Part shown: positions 19,726 to 30,460 of the stretch, one piece after another | Layout: every line of letters starts with the position of its first letter | Position numbering within the stretch: the stretch's first letter is position 1 | Source of the DNA: Chrysophaeum taylorii | Lineage: Eukaryota > Sar > Pelagophyceae > Pelagomonadales > Pelagomonadaceae | Direction: 5' to 3' | NCBI GenBank assembly: GCA_029834535.1 | Contig: JAQMWT010000051.1 | Coordinates: 1 to 64,000, forward strand | Length of the DNA stretch: 64,000 nucleotides | Made by a program: the position numbers and the translations under genes | The notes under the pieces: generated by a model | The model's database searches: none | The model's input: only the letters and a program-made list of their open reading frames with translations | What the model was told of the DNA's origin: nothing

Positions 19726-21650
19726 GAGGGCCGCCCTTGACCCCGACGGCAACGTTGATCGGGTACAGTGCCTCAGAGAGCTCGGAGTGGAGGCTGCGAA
19801 CGAGGCACCGTCCAGTGGCACGGCGGCGGATGGTGCCAATGCCGATAGGTCGAACGTCAGGTGCTTGGTGCGGCGCGTCGTTTTTAAAGTATTACCGTGG
19901 TGGTTGAAGTAATACCAGTCAGGAAGAGCTCCACGAACGAACAAGGTCTCAAGGTTGTCGATTTTGTCCATCGCCGAGCGTGCCTTGACGTTGCTCGGGA
20001 AGGGCTGGGCGAAAACGGAGAGGAATTCATTGCGGCACTGGTCGGGGCCCACACCAGCCTTCGGCCGGAGCGTGCGGTAAGTTTCACGCAGGGCGACCGA
20101 GAGTGTGGCGAGCCCTTGCGGGTGGTTGGGGAATGTGTGAAGGTCCTCCTTGCGAGCAGGATGTTTGGACACGAGTTGGCGCATGACGTCTGGGTGGCAT
20201 GGGTCGGCGATGCCCAGGCTGGTGAGAATACGGCACGCCCGAGAGAGGTCGCCAGATTCAGCGAGTCGCAATGCACGAAGTGCGTCCGCGTCATCGTCGG
20301 GGGCCGCCCGTGAGCGTACATGGGAGCGCACGCGAGTCACGTCGTGGAGGTAGCCGTCAATGAGGAGGTCGTAACGCCCTGCGGCGAAGGCTGTAAAGCG
20401 GTCAGTGAGCACGTCGGGCCGACGGGCGCCGCCTCGTGGTGCTCGCCGAAGAAGTAGGCTGTGAAGGCTCATGTACCAAAGGAGGGCACGGTCACGAGCG
20501 TTATCGGAAGTGGCGTCTTCAAACCATGAACACACCTCGGCCATTGCGCTCGCCCATGCCTCGCGGAATTGGGCGGGAATGGTGCGAATGCAAGAGCACG
20601 GCGATATAATGAGGTCTTTGATGGAGACCTCGTCGATCGCAGAGCGCAAATCGCTCAGGTCACGTGGACGGCGTGTCGGGAGGGAGGGGGCTGGCCCGGA
20701 TGACGTAGGGTGGGCGGGGGCAACAGACGGTGGCGCCGAATGTGACCGAGGCCCAATGGGAGAAATGCCAGGAGACGCGCTCGTGGGGGCTGCAGCCATG
20801 ACAGGGGTGTTGCGGTGGCTGTTGGCAGGGGCAGGGGCGCGGCGGTTGCCGGCGGCAGCGGCGGGGGTGGAGGAGGTGCTAGTAGTGGGGGTGGTCCGGG
20901 TGCCAGCGGCAGGGGTGTGGCGGCTGGCTGTTGCATTCGCAGTGCGGTTGCCAGACGCAGTGGTGCGGCGGTTGCCAGCGGGAGGGGTGGTAGGGGTGTT
21001 GCGGGTGCCAGTGGATCGCGTGCGGGAGCCAATGTGGGAGAGGCGGGCGGCACGGGCAGCTTGAGCAGCGTGGGCGGCAGCGCGATGGGCGAGGTAAGCG
21101 TCGGCGCTGGCAGCAGCGGCGGCGGCCCGTCCCGTGTCGAGTTGGAGTGCCGCAGCAGCGGCAGCAGCAGCGTGCATAGCGGCGAGATGGCGTTCCGCAG
21201 CAGCAGCGGCTCGAGCGGCAAGGGCGGCGTCGCGCATACGCGCTCGAATGCGATATCGGGCGGTAGTGGCGGCAAGGGCTGCAGCAAGTGGGAAAATGCG
21301 GTGGGGTGCGGCAGCGCGGACCTGCGGGAGAGAGTGCACAGACACCCAGCGTTGATGAGGGCGGACCATGCGTATAGGACTGCGGCAGTTGGGGCACGGC
21401 GGAAGGCGCGCGCAGTTGGTGACGCCACGTCAGGGTCGCCTTGGTCGCCGGCGAGGTTGCTTAGCGCCCACTGACCAACGCAGGCGTGGTGCAGGACCAC
21501 GCGACAGCAGCGGACTTGGCAACGGGTAAAGCAAGGGCTGGAGCATATAGGACAAGCGCGGTCCCGGAGGTAGCTGACATAGCGGCCGGCCGTGTGGCGC
21601 AGGAAGCGGCGGATTATTGCCAGGGATCGACGAGCATGTAATCGTTTCCA
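19726..21650 (-). pseudogene. LINE-like (non-LTR) retroelement ORF, truncated
   Basis: Reading leftward from about 21650: a RING-like Cys cluster (CPICSSPCFTRCQVRCC ... HHACVGQW), a long Ala/Arg/Pro/Thr-rich low-complexity region (21370-20700), then a conserved domain with RALRLAESGDLSRACRILTS, VSKHPARKEDL and VGPDQCRNEFL typical of the region just before the RT of algal and fungal non-LTR elements. After a frameshift near 19880, RPIGIGTIRRR marks the start of the RT fingers. The rest of the RT is missing where it abuts the copia remnant. The frame 21369-19660 covers most of it. Confidence 0.6.
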
Positions 21651-21660
21651 GGCTCGAACT

Positions 21661-22637
21661 GTCCCTCGATTTAGGGTAAGGATCAGGTAGGCACGAGAGT
21701 AAGGATCAGGTAGGCGCGAGAGCCAGACAGTGATCCTCCAAGCCGTCTACGGCGACCTCGCAGACTATTTCCACGACCCGCGGCGGCTCTTTCAGCGCGC
21801 CATTCTCACGCCCCGTCGAAACGATGTTGTCGATGCTGACAACGCGCGCATGACCGCGGCCTTTTTTTCCCGGAGACGAGGCGTCGGAGTTCTTTTCGGC
21901 TGACTAGGCTGGGTCGGAAGACGACGCCTCGCTCTTTACAGTCGAGTTTTCGACTCCCTGACAACCAACGGCATGCTGACTTTGATCGCGAGCTTAAAGT
22001 CTTCGCAACCTCGACCCGTCGCACGGCCACTGCAACGGTACCAGATACATGATCGATCGTGTCGTGTCACCGAGGCTCCTCCAACCTGTACCCTTTAAGG
22101 CCCGCCTACGCCAAACGATCAACAAGAGCCAGGACCAGACGCCCCGCGAGGTCGGCGTCCTCTTGCCCAAGCCCGTCTTCTGCCACGTCCAGCTCTACGT
22201 GGCTCTCTGTCGATCGGCATCCCCGAGGATATACTCATCTGGGTCGACGACTCCACCCTACCCCACACGTGCTGCGCAATACCGATAAGCCCCCTCCCGG
22301 CGTCTACACGCGCACTATAGGTGAACTTACTGGGACCACGTGAACTTACTGGGGTTTGAGATTGGGACTAGGTGGACTGAGTGACCAGGTGAAACTGGGA
22401 CCAGGTGAACATACTGGGGTTTTCAGAGTAAAGGGTTTTTAGAGTAAACTCAAAGGTTGGCGGCGCGTGCGGACCAAAGCAGCTTAGATTGGCGGAGGCG
22501 AGAGCGACGAGCTCAAAGGAGTCGGTTAGAGCTAGGTGAACTTACGGACCAGGTGAACTTATATGAAACTTACTGGGATTAGGTGAACTTACTGGGGTTA
22601 GAGATTGGGACTAGGTGAACTTACTGGCCTGCACTTG
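21661..22637 (+). mobile_element. Helitron fragment C
   Basis: About 95% like copy A from GTCCCTCGATTTAGGG to GCACTTG. It encodes the same broken helicase C-terminus (INKSQDQTPREVGVLLPKPV). The 5' (GTCT)n end is missing. The 3' end lies at TACATACTATA, a site that is uninterrupted at 16924, so insertion was between A and T. Confidence 0.8.
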
Positions 22638-22740
22638 TACATACTATACTTTTGGCTCTTCAGAAACGTGCATGTAAAAAAACGTGCATGTATATTGAGC
22701 CTTACCTTCACTAGTCCCACGTCACACAATGTCTTAGATC

Positions 22741-23212
22741 TGCAGAGAAATCTGATGCCTCTTACCCTTATCCGTCCGTCGAGAGCGTGATCTCTTCCTT
22801 GCCCTTCTTCTTCCTTTCCAGAGAGCTACACTATTATGTGTGCGACACTGGAACATTTCACACCTATCTCTACACGAGGGTTTTCTCTCCGTAATACGGC
22901 TTTCCCTCTCTCCTTCTTTCCTTACCCTTCCGCCCTTTTATCTCAGATTATGAAGAACCCAATCTGAAGCTCTTTTCCAACATGGAGTAGGCCTCCAGGT
23001 GCGTACCGTCGGGTACGGGGTTTTCTGTTTAATTAACAGAGACTTCGTTCCTCGTTGTCCGTGTAAACGCTTCTATGGGACCTAATGTCCTTAAGGAGTT
23101 AGGGCTTAAATCCCTATCTTGTGTAGTAGCATGTGACAAGCGGAATGGTCTGTACGCGCCTAAGACTGCACGCAGTCTCTACCATGTACCCGGAGAGGGT
23201 CAAATCTCTCCA
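22741..23212 (+). repeat. 5' LTR of copia unit I
   Basis: 472 bp, TGCAGAGAAATC...CAAATCTCTCCA. The two 3' LTRs (34532, 46644) start at T and jump to CCAGAGAGC, lacking about 75 bp of the 5' part present here. Confidence 0.88.
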
Positions 23213-23226
23213 GGTTATGGGCCCAG
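23213..23226 (+). promoter_or_regulatory. Half-tRNA (initiator Met) primer binding site, unit I
   Basis: GGTTATGGGCCCAG starts at the base after the LTR CA. It pairs with the initiator tRNA-Met anticodon stem-loop rather than the CCA end, as known for Drosophila copia and yeast Ty5. Confidence 0.82.
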
Positions 23227-23696
23227 ATGCGTAGGTGTGTCAGCCCAACTGTGTCGTACGTCTAAATGGAGTGATCAATTTGCGCCTGATCACGAGTACA
23301 ATGCGACAATGTGTTTGGCGGTGGTCTACTGTACATATTTGTTGTGTGACGGTATGTGCCCACCAGTTAATTTGGTTTGTGACCGAGTTGGGTCGGTCAC
23401 TGGTCATATGCACTCGCATAACCAATAAAATTAAAATTTTTCCTATACAAGCCGCGGAAACTTGTGCGGGTTTTTCCTTCCATTCCCCAACAAAAGACTG
23501 ACTGCTCGAGAACTAATCCATTCTCCAGTCTCAAGTCACCCTGTTTAAAATAGCATGTTGATTTGTTTGGTCTTGTCGATAAGCCCACGTTTAAAATAGC
23601 GTACTGTACATAGAACCCGCACTTGAGAAACCCCTCATTCTTATGTGTCGAATATGTCTATCAATCCTATAACCTATTTCTTAATAGGTCACAGTC

Positions 23697-25036
23697 ATGT
23701 CAAAACAAAAAAACAATATCCACCACGGATATCTACAAACAAGAACGAATCCTCGTTGATAAGATTAGCGCAGGATTGCGTTTCCAAGACAATTCAACCA
23801 AGGTGAGCTTGCAAATTGAGGTGCTTCGCAGGCATATGACAAGTCCATATGTGGACGCGTTATTCTGCTTCGATTCATATGAAGCTTAAACCCGGAATGC
23901 TCCGGAATATAATCAACTTCTTGAACAAGAAGTTGATATCATCTTCGCTCAATGGAAAGCCGAACAAGTAAGCGATTTAAACTTACCTGATGAAGATGCC
24001 CTGCCTGATCATCTTAAAACTTGGCACGTCAACTCATCGCATCAACTATCAGTTGATGTCCGTATTAATCTAGAACGACTTTACTACCGAGAGTCGTACA
24101 GTCTCGTTCGTCCCGAATTAAATGAGGATGTCAAACGTGTCCTCACTTTATTAAATACCCGATTCCCTAAATCAATTGTGTATGATTCATCTCTAACTAA
24201 CATGTCCTTTACAGGTCTCTCTAATGCCGACTGGGTCAAACACTGCGAAACTTATGCTGGTTTCTTGTACACATTCTTTAACTTGGAATCGCAAGAAAAA
24301 CCAGCACTCGCTGTGTGGCCTCAATTAAAGAAGATTTATGCAATTACTGCACATCCAAATAAACTACGTGCAGTAATGCTTTTAGCTTAACATTACTATG
24401 AGACAGTGTCATGTACAGATGTTACTGAGCTTAAATTTCAGTTTAATCGAATGTCTTTAAATGTAGATTGGTATGCCCATGTATTTGCCGAACAACTCCT
24501 TGCCTTCCAATCTCAGGCAAAGCAATTAAATAATGATGAAGCATCAATCCAATTTAATAACTCCATAATCTTTATTGGAATGGTGTAAACTCTACGAGAC
24601 ATGCTCTGGTAACAACTCGAGTCACGATCCCGAATTGTTAAAGCTAGTTGATCCTAACGACGTTCGTCCACTATTGGAATTCTTGTTAAAGATATACAAT
24701 GAAACAAAGTTTTCCTCTAACCGACGCTTGGATAAACCCGCTTCCTGGATCCCTTACATCCCTGGTACTACCGCTACCAAGCCACCTAAAGTATTATTGA
24801 TGGATACTATTCATCAATCCCACGACCCTCTAAACAATGTTTACTCGTTGTTAGCTACTGAACCTTTATAGTCTGGCTTCAACGCTCGTAAGCTTCGTAA
24901 TGCAAAAGACAAAGCATCGACAATTTTACCTCGTGACACATCGTACTATCGTCCACCCTCAAATTATAACACCAAAGGTACCAGCTTCGATCGTCCTGTC
25001 TACTCATCTTCCTCTAACCGCAATGCACGCTCTAAT
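23697..25036 (+). pseudogene. gag: Copia unit I gag, frameshifted
   Basis: An ATG at 23697 is followed within 65 nt by a frame change. The continuing frames read KQERILVDKISAGLRF, LLEQEVDIIFAQWKAEQV, RPELNEDVKRVLTLLNTRF, SNADWVKHCETYAGFLYTFF and LQFQFNRMSLN-like segments up to about 24870. Internal stops and shifts occur near 23760, 23889, 24390 and 24588. It is mostly helical and Leu-rich, as copia Gag usually is. No CCHC knuckle was seen. The same region is partly present at 17950-18365. Confidence 0.7.
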
Positions 25037-26254
25037 ATGTCTCTTATGGACCGGGCTACTTATCAAGTTGATTGTCTTCGCCACCTGTTTGGTAAATTAC
25101 AGGAAGCGAATCCCAACCCTCATACCGACTCTAAAATGGTACAGGTGGAAATGAAAAGCTTGTTGAGTACCCTCTGGACACCCGCTTCTCAAGCTTCGAC
25201 ACAGTCCTTAGATCCTGACGAAGCCACCCAAGTTCATCTCTACTTATCTCGAGTTGATACCATGTCCAATACCATATCGAACCTCTTAGGAGCCGACAAG
25301 GAATCTCTTGTTTCAGAAGAAAAGTATCAGACTGAAACATCTGCGCCTGAAGCGTCCCCCAGTGATGCGGAGCAGAGGGGGACTGCTGATAAAGAGAAAA
25401 TGTTCCACACTTCTCTGTCCATTAAAGATGATGATATCGATAACATCCCTCAGCCGCTATTGCACAACATAAACGCTAAAGCTCAGAATGCTACCATTCG
25501 TCGTCAAGCTCGGGAAACTTCTTCGCACTCCGAGCTTCCCAGTAATCAACCTAACGAAGATACTGAAGATGGCACAGATCCCCCTGTGTTGTTACCAAAA
25601 TTAAACACTGGTTTTACACTCGTCGTCGTGCCTTCCGAACAAACGCAAAGTTTCATGACGCAGTACGTGTTTGGTCAAAGCTCAACGCATGCCTGTTATG
25701 CAACAATGCTTAAACTGTACAACGAGTACAATTTGCCGCTAATGACTACGCCAGGATATGCTGACACATGTGCTTCTCAACATGTAATTAACTTTAAACG
25801 TTATGCTGATCCTATCCACATCGCAAAGCTACCCGAGTCCTTATCACCTGCTATCCAGACTGCTACGGATACGCAGAGAATCACACGTGCTATGATTATA
25901 AGGACCGTCATTCCCGCTCTCCCAAAGCATCCAAATGTGGGATATGTAAAGCTAGACGTTGCGCTTTTTCTACCCAAGCAAAACGACCATATCGATCCCG
26001 ATCTGCACATCATCAGTATGACTCAATGGGGAGAAGATAAACTTGGTATACATCTTTGTGGAATTGAATTTAAAGGACAATCATCTATCCAGAGTAAAAT
26101 TGACGATAATGTTAAGATTACTTTGTTTAGACTCAGTAACCTGTTACCGATTCTACCAATTTGCTCGCTACAACAAGCAAAAGCGCGTAAAATGGAACTT
26201 CGCTCACTACAGTTCAGGTTATGTGCCTTTAACGAACAACGCGAAATGCTTTAA
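25037..26254 (+). pseudogene. Copia unit I Gag C-terminus and aspartic-protease-like domain
   Basis: 405 codons. The first 200 residues are hydrophilic linker. Near 25755 a retropepsin-like site reads YADTCASQHVINF, with Cys in place of the Gly of the usual DTGAS, followed by hydrophobic strands (AMIIRTVIPALP, VKLDVALFLP, ISMTQWGEDKLGIHLCGIEF). It ends at a stop at 26254, after which several short frames lead into the methyltransferase. The Cys substitution may inactivate the protease or be tolerated. Similarity is by pattern and position only. Confidence 0.6.
25355..25382 (+). other. Internal polypurine/hairpin motif, copy 1
   Basis: TCCCCC and GGGGGA arms enclose AGTGATGCGGAGCAGA. The same motif recurs at 29548-29575 and 38012-38039, and the GAGGGGG core resembles the PPT at 34525. 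Confidence 0.65.
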
Positions 26255-26386
26255 CTATATTCCACCCTCATGGAACGCGTAATTTACGTCCCATGGCTTA
26301 AAACCATCCTGGAGTCAATGCATTCGCAACTGCCTTACATACGCAAGCATTTCCCACCTCCCGTATGACACAAGGTTACCACACGT

Positions 26387-28336
26387 TTGCTCCATACAGC
26401 AACTTCATCTCCTAGCCCACGAATACCTACAGTAACTCTACTTTGCTCTGGGATGTGCACTCCTGCATTCTTGGCTTGCGCTTTTAATGACTTGCAAATC
26501 AACATCGACGTTAAAGTTCTTGTTGAGAGCGACGACAATATCACGCACGTGCTACGAAGACGTTTTGGTAATTCCATCGAAGTTTTCCCATCCCTACCTA
26601 AGTTTTTGACGTATCTCCTTCGAGCATCGGACGTTGAACGTGCACGATATTACACTGACATAGTGGAATTGACATCACCATGCACAAATCGCAACATAAT
26701 CAATGGGAGATCCATTTCCACCTTCGAGCGCGATATGGATGATTCCTTGTTTCCAAGTGCTCTAAGTGTACTTGAGCTTTTAAAGCCGCTTGTTCTTTTC
26801 ATGGAAATGACACCACCACACTCCGCATCGTATGAAGATCATATACGAGTTGCTAATCTCATCTTCTCAACGATGTACTATACGGTGGATATATGTGACC
26901 GATTTCCATACTATCTATGTGGAGATTATCAAGCCAGAGAAAGATGGATCCTCGTCGCACGCAAATATAACACCGGCCCTCTTGATCTGTTTTCATGGCC
27001 TAATAAACGAGTCACTTCCTTTCTGGATATTGCAGAGCACGCTAATTCCATCAGTCGCAAGTTAATAGTCGACGAACCTTGGACGCAGGTCCTTCCTGAC
27101 ATACCACTCGTGTCCACACCTAAAAGCTACAGTACTTTCAGTCGTAGAGGATCCGTGCGCTTAACTGTGACTGAGCTTGAAACCTTAACTATGCTGTTCC
27201 TTCGTCTGCACTCTAACAAAACAGTCGAACATCCCATTCAATATGAAATGGAGGGCATTTCTAACTTTCGCCTGGGATTCTTGACTAATTCAAGAAAACC
27301 ACGTGCTTGCATGAGATCCCCTATTGAACTCAAAGCTTTTGTGCTCCTCTACAATATTATGGGACGATTGTTCCCTAAATCCATCACATTGCCTGTGTCC
27401 TTTCGTATTACAACTATCGAATCTAACCAACCATCTCACAGGTTATTCTTGAATAAACCCTCTACTTCATCCATCATTTACATCACCGGTGGAAGACATA
27501 CAGGCGGCGACATAACAGTTTCTAACTCTTCTTGTAAATACCAGGCACATATAAATGCTTTTGGCGAAACCTACACCCTCCTAACGCATGATGCCGGAAT
27601 CGATAAGACTGCTTCTCTCGAACCAGTTACCGGTTTTCTTTGGCTTTGTCAAGCATACCATAATAATAATGAAAATCAAGACACGCGTCGTCTAGTACAA
27701 GCATTGGTTCCCTATACTTCTCCTGTATTTCACAATTCTTTCGTCTTCTACCCTCAGGAAAATCGTCTCGAATTTATCGACAAAATGTTTGCTTTAAGTG
27801 ACATGCATTTGTCCCAAAGCAGATATTTGGGCTTTATAACATCAAGCGATAGGAAGATGGGTGCCAAAGTTCATTCTATATACACTCCCACTCCTACCAT
27901 TCGTGGATTTGTTAACATGCTGGTGTACGATCCACGACTCGACCGCATTCGACACTACTCAACTCGCGAATTGGCACGCGCCAATAACTTCACAGCGTAC
28001 CAAATCAAATTTCTTTTGTCTTTGTCCCCTGACCTATGCTGTGATATCATCGCAAATGCTATTCCAGCTGGAACATATCATACAATTTATAAACATTTGT
28101 GTCACCTTGTCTATGACTTGCGTATATTAATGCTATCACCATCGTTTGACCCTGATCATGCTTCTCTAACCAAAAACTATAGGTCAACCTTCTTCACAAA
28201 TATATTCCCAACAGATACATCCTTAACATTACACCAGAGTTCCATTACAATGTTCTACATCTCCAATAAAAAACTCTATGTTGTGATACTATCGCTTCTA
28301 ACCACGAACTTCCTTCTTTTCATATTGATTCAGTAG
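26387..28336 (+). CDS. Retrotransposon-encoded cytosine-C5 DNA methyltransferase domain
   Basis: A 649-codon open frame between protease and integrase. It shows the C5-methyltransferase motifs in order: I (LCSGMCTPAFLA, residues 19-30), II acidic (VLVESDD, 44-50), IV with the catalytic PC (ELTSPCTNRN, Cys99), VI (LFMEMT, Glu140), VIII (QARERW, 182-187), a long variable target-recognition stretch (about 200-515), IX (STRELARANNF, 525-535) and X (IIANAIPAGTY, 554-564). The last 70 residues belong to the approach to integrase. The predicted first codon is TTG and the first ATG lies inside motif I, so it is probably translated as part of the polyprotein. It would transfer methyl groups from S-adenosylmethionine to cytosine, perhaps on the element's own DNA. 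Confidence 0.85.
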   Translation: MLHTATSSPSPRIPTVTLLCSGMCTPAFLACAFNDLQINIDVKVLVESDDNITHVLRRRFGNSIEVFPSLPKFLTYLLRASDVERARYYTDIVELTSPCTNRNIINGRSISTFERDMDDSLFPSALSVLELLKPLVLFMEMTPPHSASYEDHIRVANLIFSTMYYTVDICDRFPYYLCGDYQARERWILVARKYNTGPLDLFSWPNKRVTSFLDIAEHANSISRKLIVDEPWTQVLPDIPLVSTPKSYSTFSRRGSVRLTVTELETLTMLFLRLHSNKTVEHPIQYEMEGISNFRLGFLTNSRKPRACMRSPIELKAFVLLYNIMGRLFPKSITLPVSFRITTIESNQPSHRLFLNKPSTSSIIYITGGRHTGGDITVSNSSCKYQAHINAFGETYTLLTHDAGIDKTASLEPVTGFLWLCQAYHNNNENQDTRRLVQALVPYTSPVFHNSFVFYPQENRLEFIDKMFALSDMHLSQSRYLGFITSSDRKMGAKVHSIYTPTPTIRGFVNMLVYDPRLDRIRHYSTRELARANNFTAYQIKFLLSLSPDLCCDIIANAIPAGTYHTIYKHLCHLVYDLRILMLSPSFDPDHASLTKNYRSTFFTNIFPTDTSLTLHQSSITMFYISNKKLYVVILSLLTTNFLLFILIQ

Positions 28337-29706
28337 CTCATGCCTTCCTCTCTAAAACCTCATCCGCAGATATATCATCTCCGACTAAAGAAAAACAAAT
28401 ACCCCTTATAACGCCAAGACAGCTCCATGAGAAGCATGCGCCCTTCGATAAGAAAGTCCATGCCAGGGGCACCCTCGCATTCGAGATGCGCAACAACGAG
28501 CTACCAATTTTCACAACATCCACCATTATAGTGATTCTCAAGCTACAAAAGCTGTCCAGGTTATTGCCAGCCCTGGACACCACCCATCTGACGTACCCTA
28601 CCGTAAGTTCTGTGTGGATTGTACGATTCATAAAAAAACGCTTTCCTCATCCACACCACCTTATCAAGCAACCATCATTCGAAAAAAATTTTCAACCTGG
28701 TGAAGCCTGGGCATGTGACGGTGGTTACGTATATGTTCTCTCGGAATGGGGATCCTTTCGACATATCATTGTTTTTAAGTGTCTCATTTCTAAATTTTTG
28801 TAAGTGTACTTTTGTCGTAGTACTAACTCTAGCGAAGTTTGTAACGCCCTTGAGTTTGTCCGCAACTTTTGCTCTACTTATGTTCGTGTACAACTAAAAC
28901 AAGTCTATTTTGATTCCTTTAAACCCTATTTATCTCAGCATGCTACAACCCCCTTCCGTGTGGAGCATGGTATTAATATGTCCGTGTCCCTCCCTTACTT
29001 ACATGTCTTTTATCATGAAGTCGAAGCCGCTGTTGGTCACATAGCCACTGCCGCGTCTACACGACTCCGGCATATGCTTAATGTATCATATAAAGGGCAC
29101 CCCCCAACAGATCCGGCACCGCACTACCCGTGGGCTGTTATACATGCCATCCAATCGTATAATCTCCTCCCTAACGTTTCCCTCGAACGTATTTACAATA
29201 AAGTCCTAAGCCCCCAACAAGTTTTGTTAGACCAATGTAATGTTCCCCAACAAGACTACCTCAAACCTTTTGGTTCTGTTTGTTATCTGCATTTGGAACC
29301 TAACGAATTTCATAAATATGAACCTCGATGTCGTCCCTACATCTACTTCTGTGATGCTAACGTTATAAGCCCTTTAATAACACCCCATGTTAATCATTTA
29401 GCCGATGTTGTCCTTAATCCTGAAAACGGTCAAGTCCGTGTTTCCTCTAAACTGACTTTTCCTCATCTTATTTCTAAATCTCCTCCTGATTATGAACAGC
29501 ATCCACCTCCCGCACCTTCACCCGACATTCCCTTCTCTGTTCACAGCACCCCCAATGATGCGGCGCAGAGGGGGAATGCTATGCCCACCAACACTGACCA
29601 CGAGAGGGGGACTCCTTCTTCTCATCTCCATGCTCCCTCTCCCGCTCCCGCATGTGCTCCAGCTGCTTCTGGACCCGCTACTTCCGCCACCACACCTACA
29701 TCTTAA
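28337..29706 (+). pseudogene. Copia unit I integrase, frameshifted
   Basis: Zinc-binding remnants KHAPFDKKVH and HHPSDVPYRKFCVDC (near 28430 and 28567-28615) are followed by the DDE core. The residues are D in AWACDGGYV (28714), D in VYFDSF (28909) and E in YHEVEAAVG (29010-29035). The C-terminal part has PWAVIHAIQSYNLLPN, KPFGSVCYLHLEP and YEPRCRPYIYF, the copia integrase signature. Frame changes occur near 28270, 28480 and 28800. It ends in a Pro/Ser-rich linker. Confidence 0.8.
29548..29575 (+). other. Internal polypurine/hairpin motif, copy 2
   Basis: ACCCCCAATGATGCGGCGCA followed by GAGGGGGA, nearly the same as at 25355. A second purine tract GAGAGGGGGA follows at about 29612. Confidence 0.65.
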
Positions 29707-30430
29707 GTGTCTTCCGACACTCTGCCACTTTTACCATCTTGTCGGTCTCTCTATTCCCAGGATGTCCGCCGTCTCACCCGTGGTCCTCATCACCCTCAGC
29801 CTCGTCGCAAAACCAATCTCAAGGATGTTCTTACTCGTATTGCTTCGCCTACAGTCGCCGCTTATAAACAAGCCGGTGGTGCGCTTGCCGACTTCGAGTA
29901 TGACCTCTCCAAGCAGTACATAACGTTCTGCGACCCCACCCTCCACTCCCTTCATCTTGCTCATGGCATCCACTGGACGGCTATACCTCCAGAGGGGAAT
30001 TTACACCATCCCTTCATCACCATGTGCACCAAGCGATCTCACAGTCCTCTTCAGTTATGTGTCATAGGAGCCATAGCCACCCATCGCCTGATACTCCTCA
30101 TGTTCACTTCTGCGACGACGTCAACCTTGCAGACTTTCACCTTCCTCAAGCTCTCGTTCATTTAATTTCTGAACATGCGCACGCCTTTCAAGTTCCTCCC
30201 GCTCAATATGTTTATGCTTTGTTCACGCCCCACTCCATTTTGGATCATAATGACGCTTCTTATGGTGCCTCCGAGCCTCATCTCTCCGCCATCGAAGACT
30301 ATATCACCGTGCAATCGCATTACATTGAGGCCCACCTTGGTGATGCTCCTCTACTAGTTGTTCAACTCGTCGAAGATCCGATCACGCTCATCCTCACGAT
30401 AATGTCGCTTCTTGCGCAATTACTCATCTG
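29707..30430 (+). pseudogene. Integrase-RT linker, unit I
   Basis: Matches the continuous linker of unit II (about 38170-38910): LYSQDV, RRKTNLKDVLTRIASPTV, AYKQAGG and ADFEYDLSKQYITFCDP. Split by a TAA at about 29704 and a shift near 30000. No known domain. Confidence 0.6.
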
Positions 30431-30460
30431 ACGACGACTCATGACCCCAGCACGGTTGGT

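Noticed and set aside
20815-21474. Plus-strand Gly/Ser-rich ORF of 219 codons
   Set aside because: Antisense shadow of the GC-rich Ala/Arg region of the LINE-like frame; low-complexity composition only.
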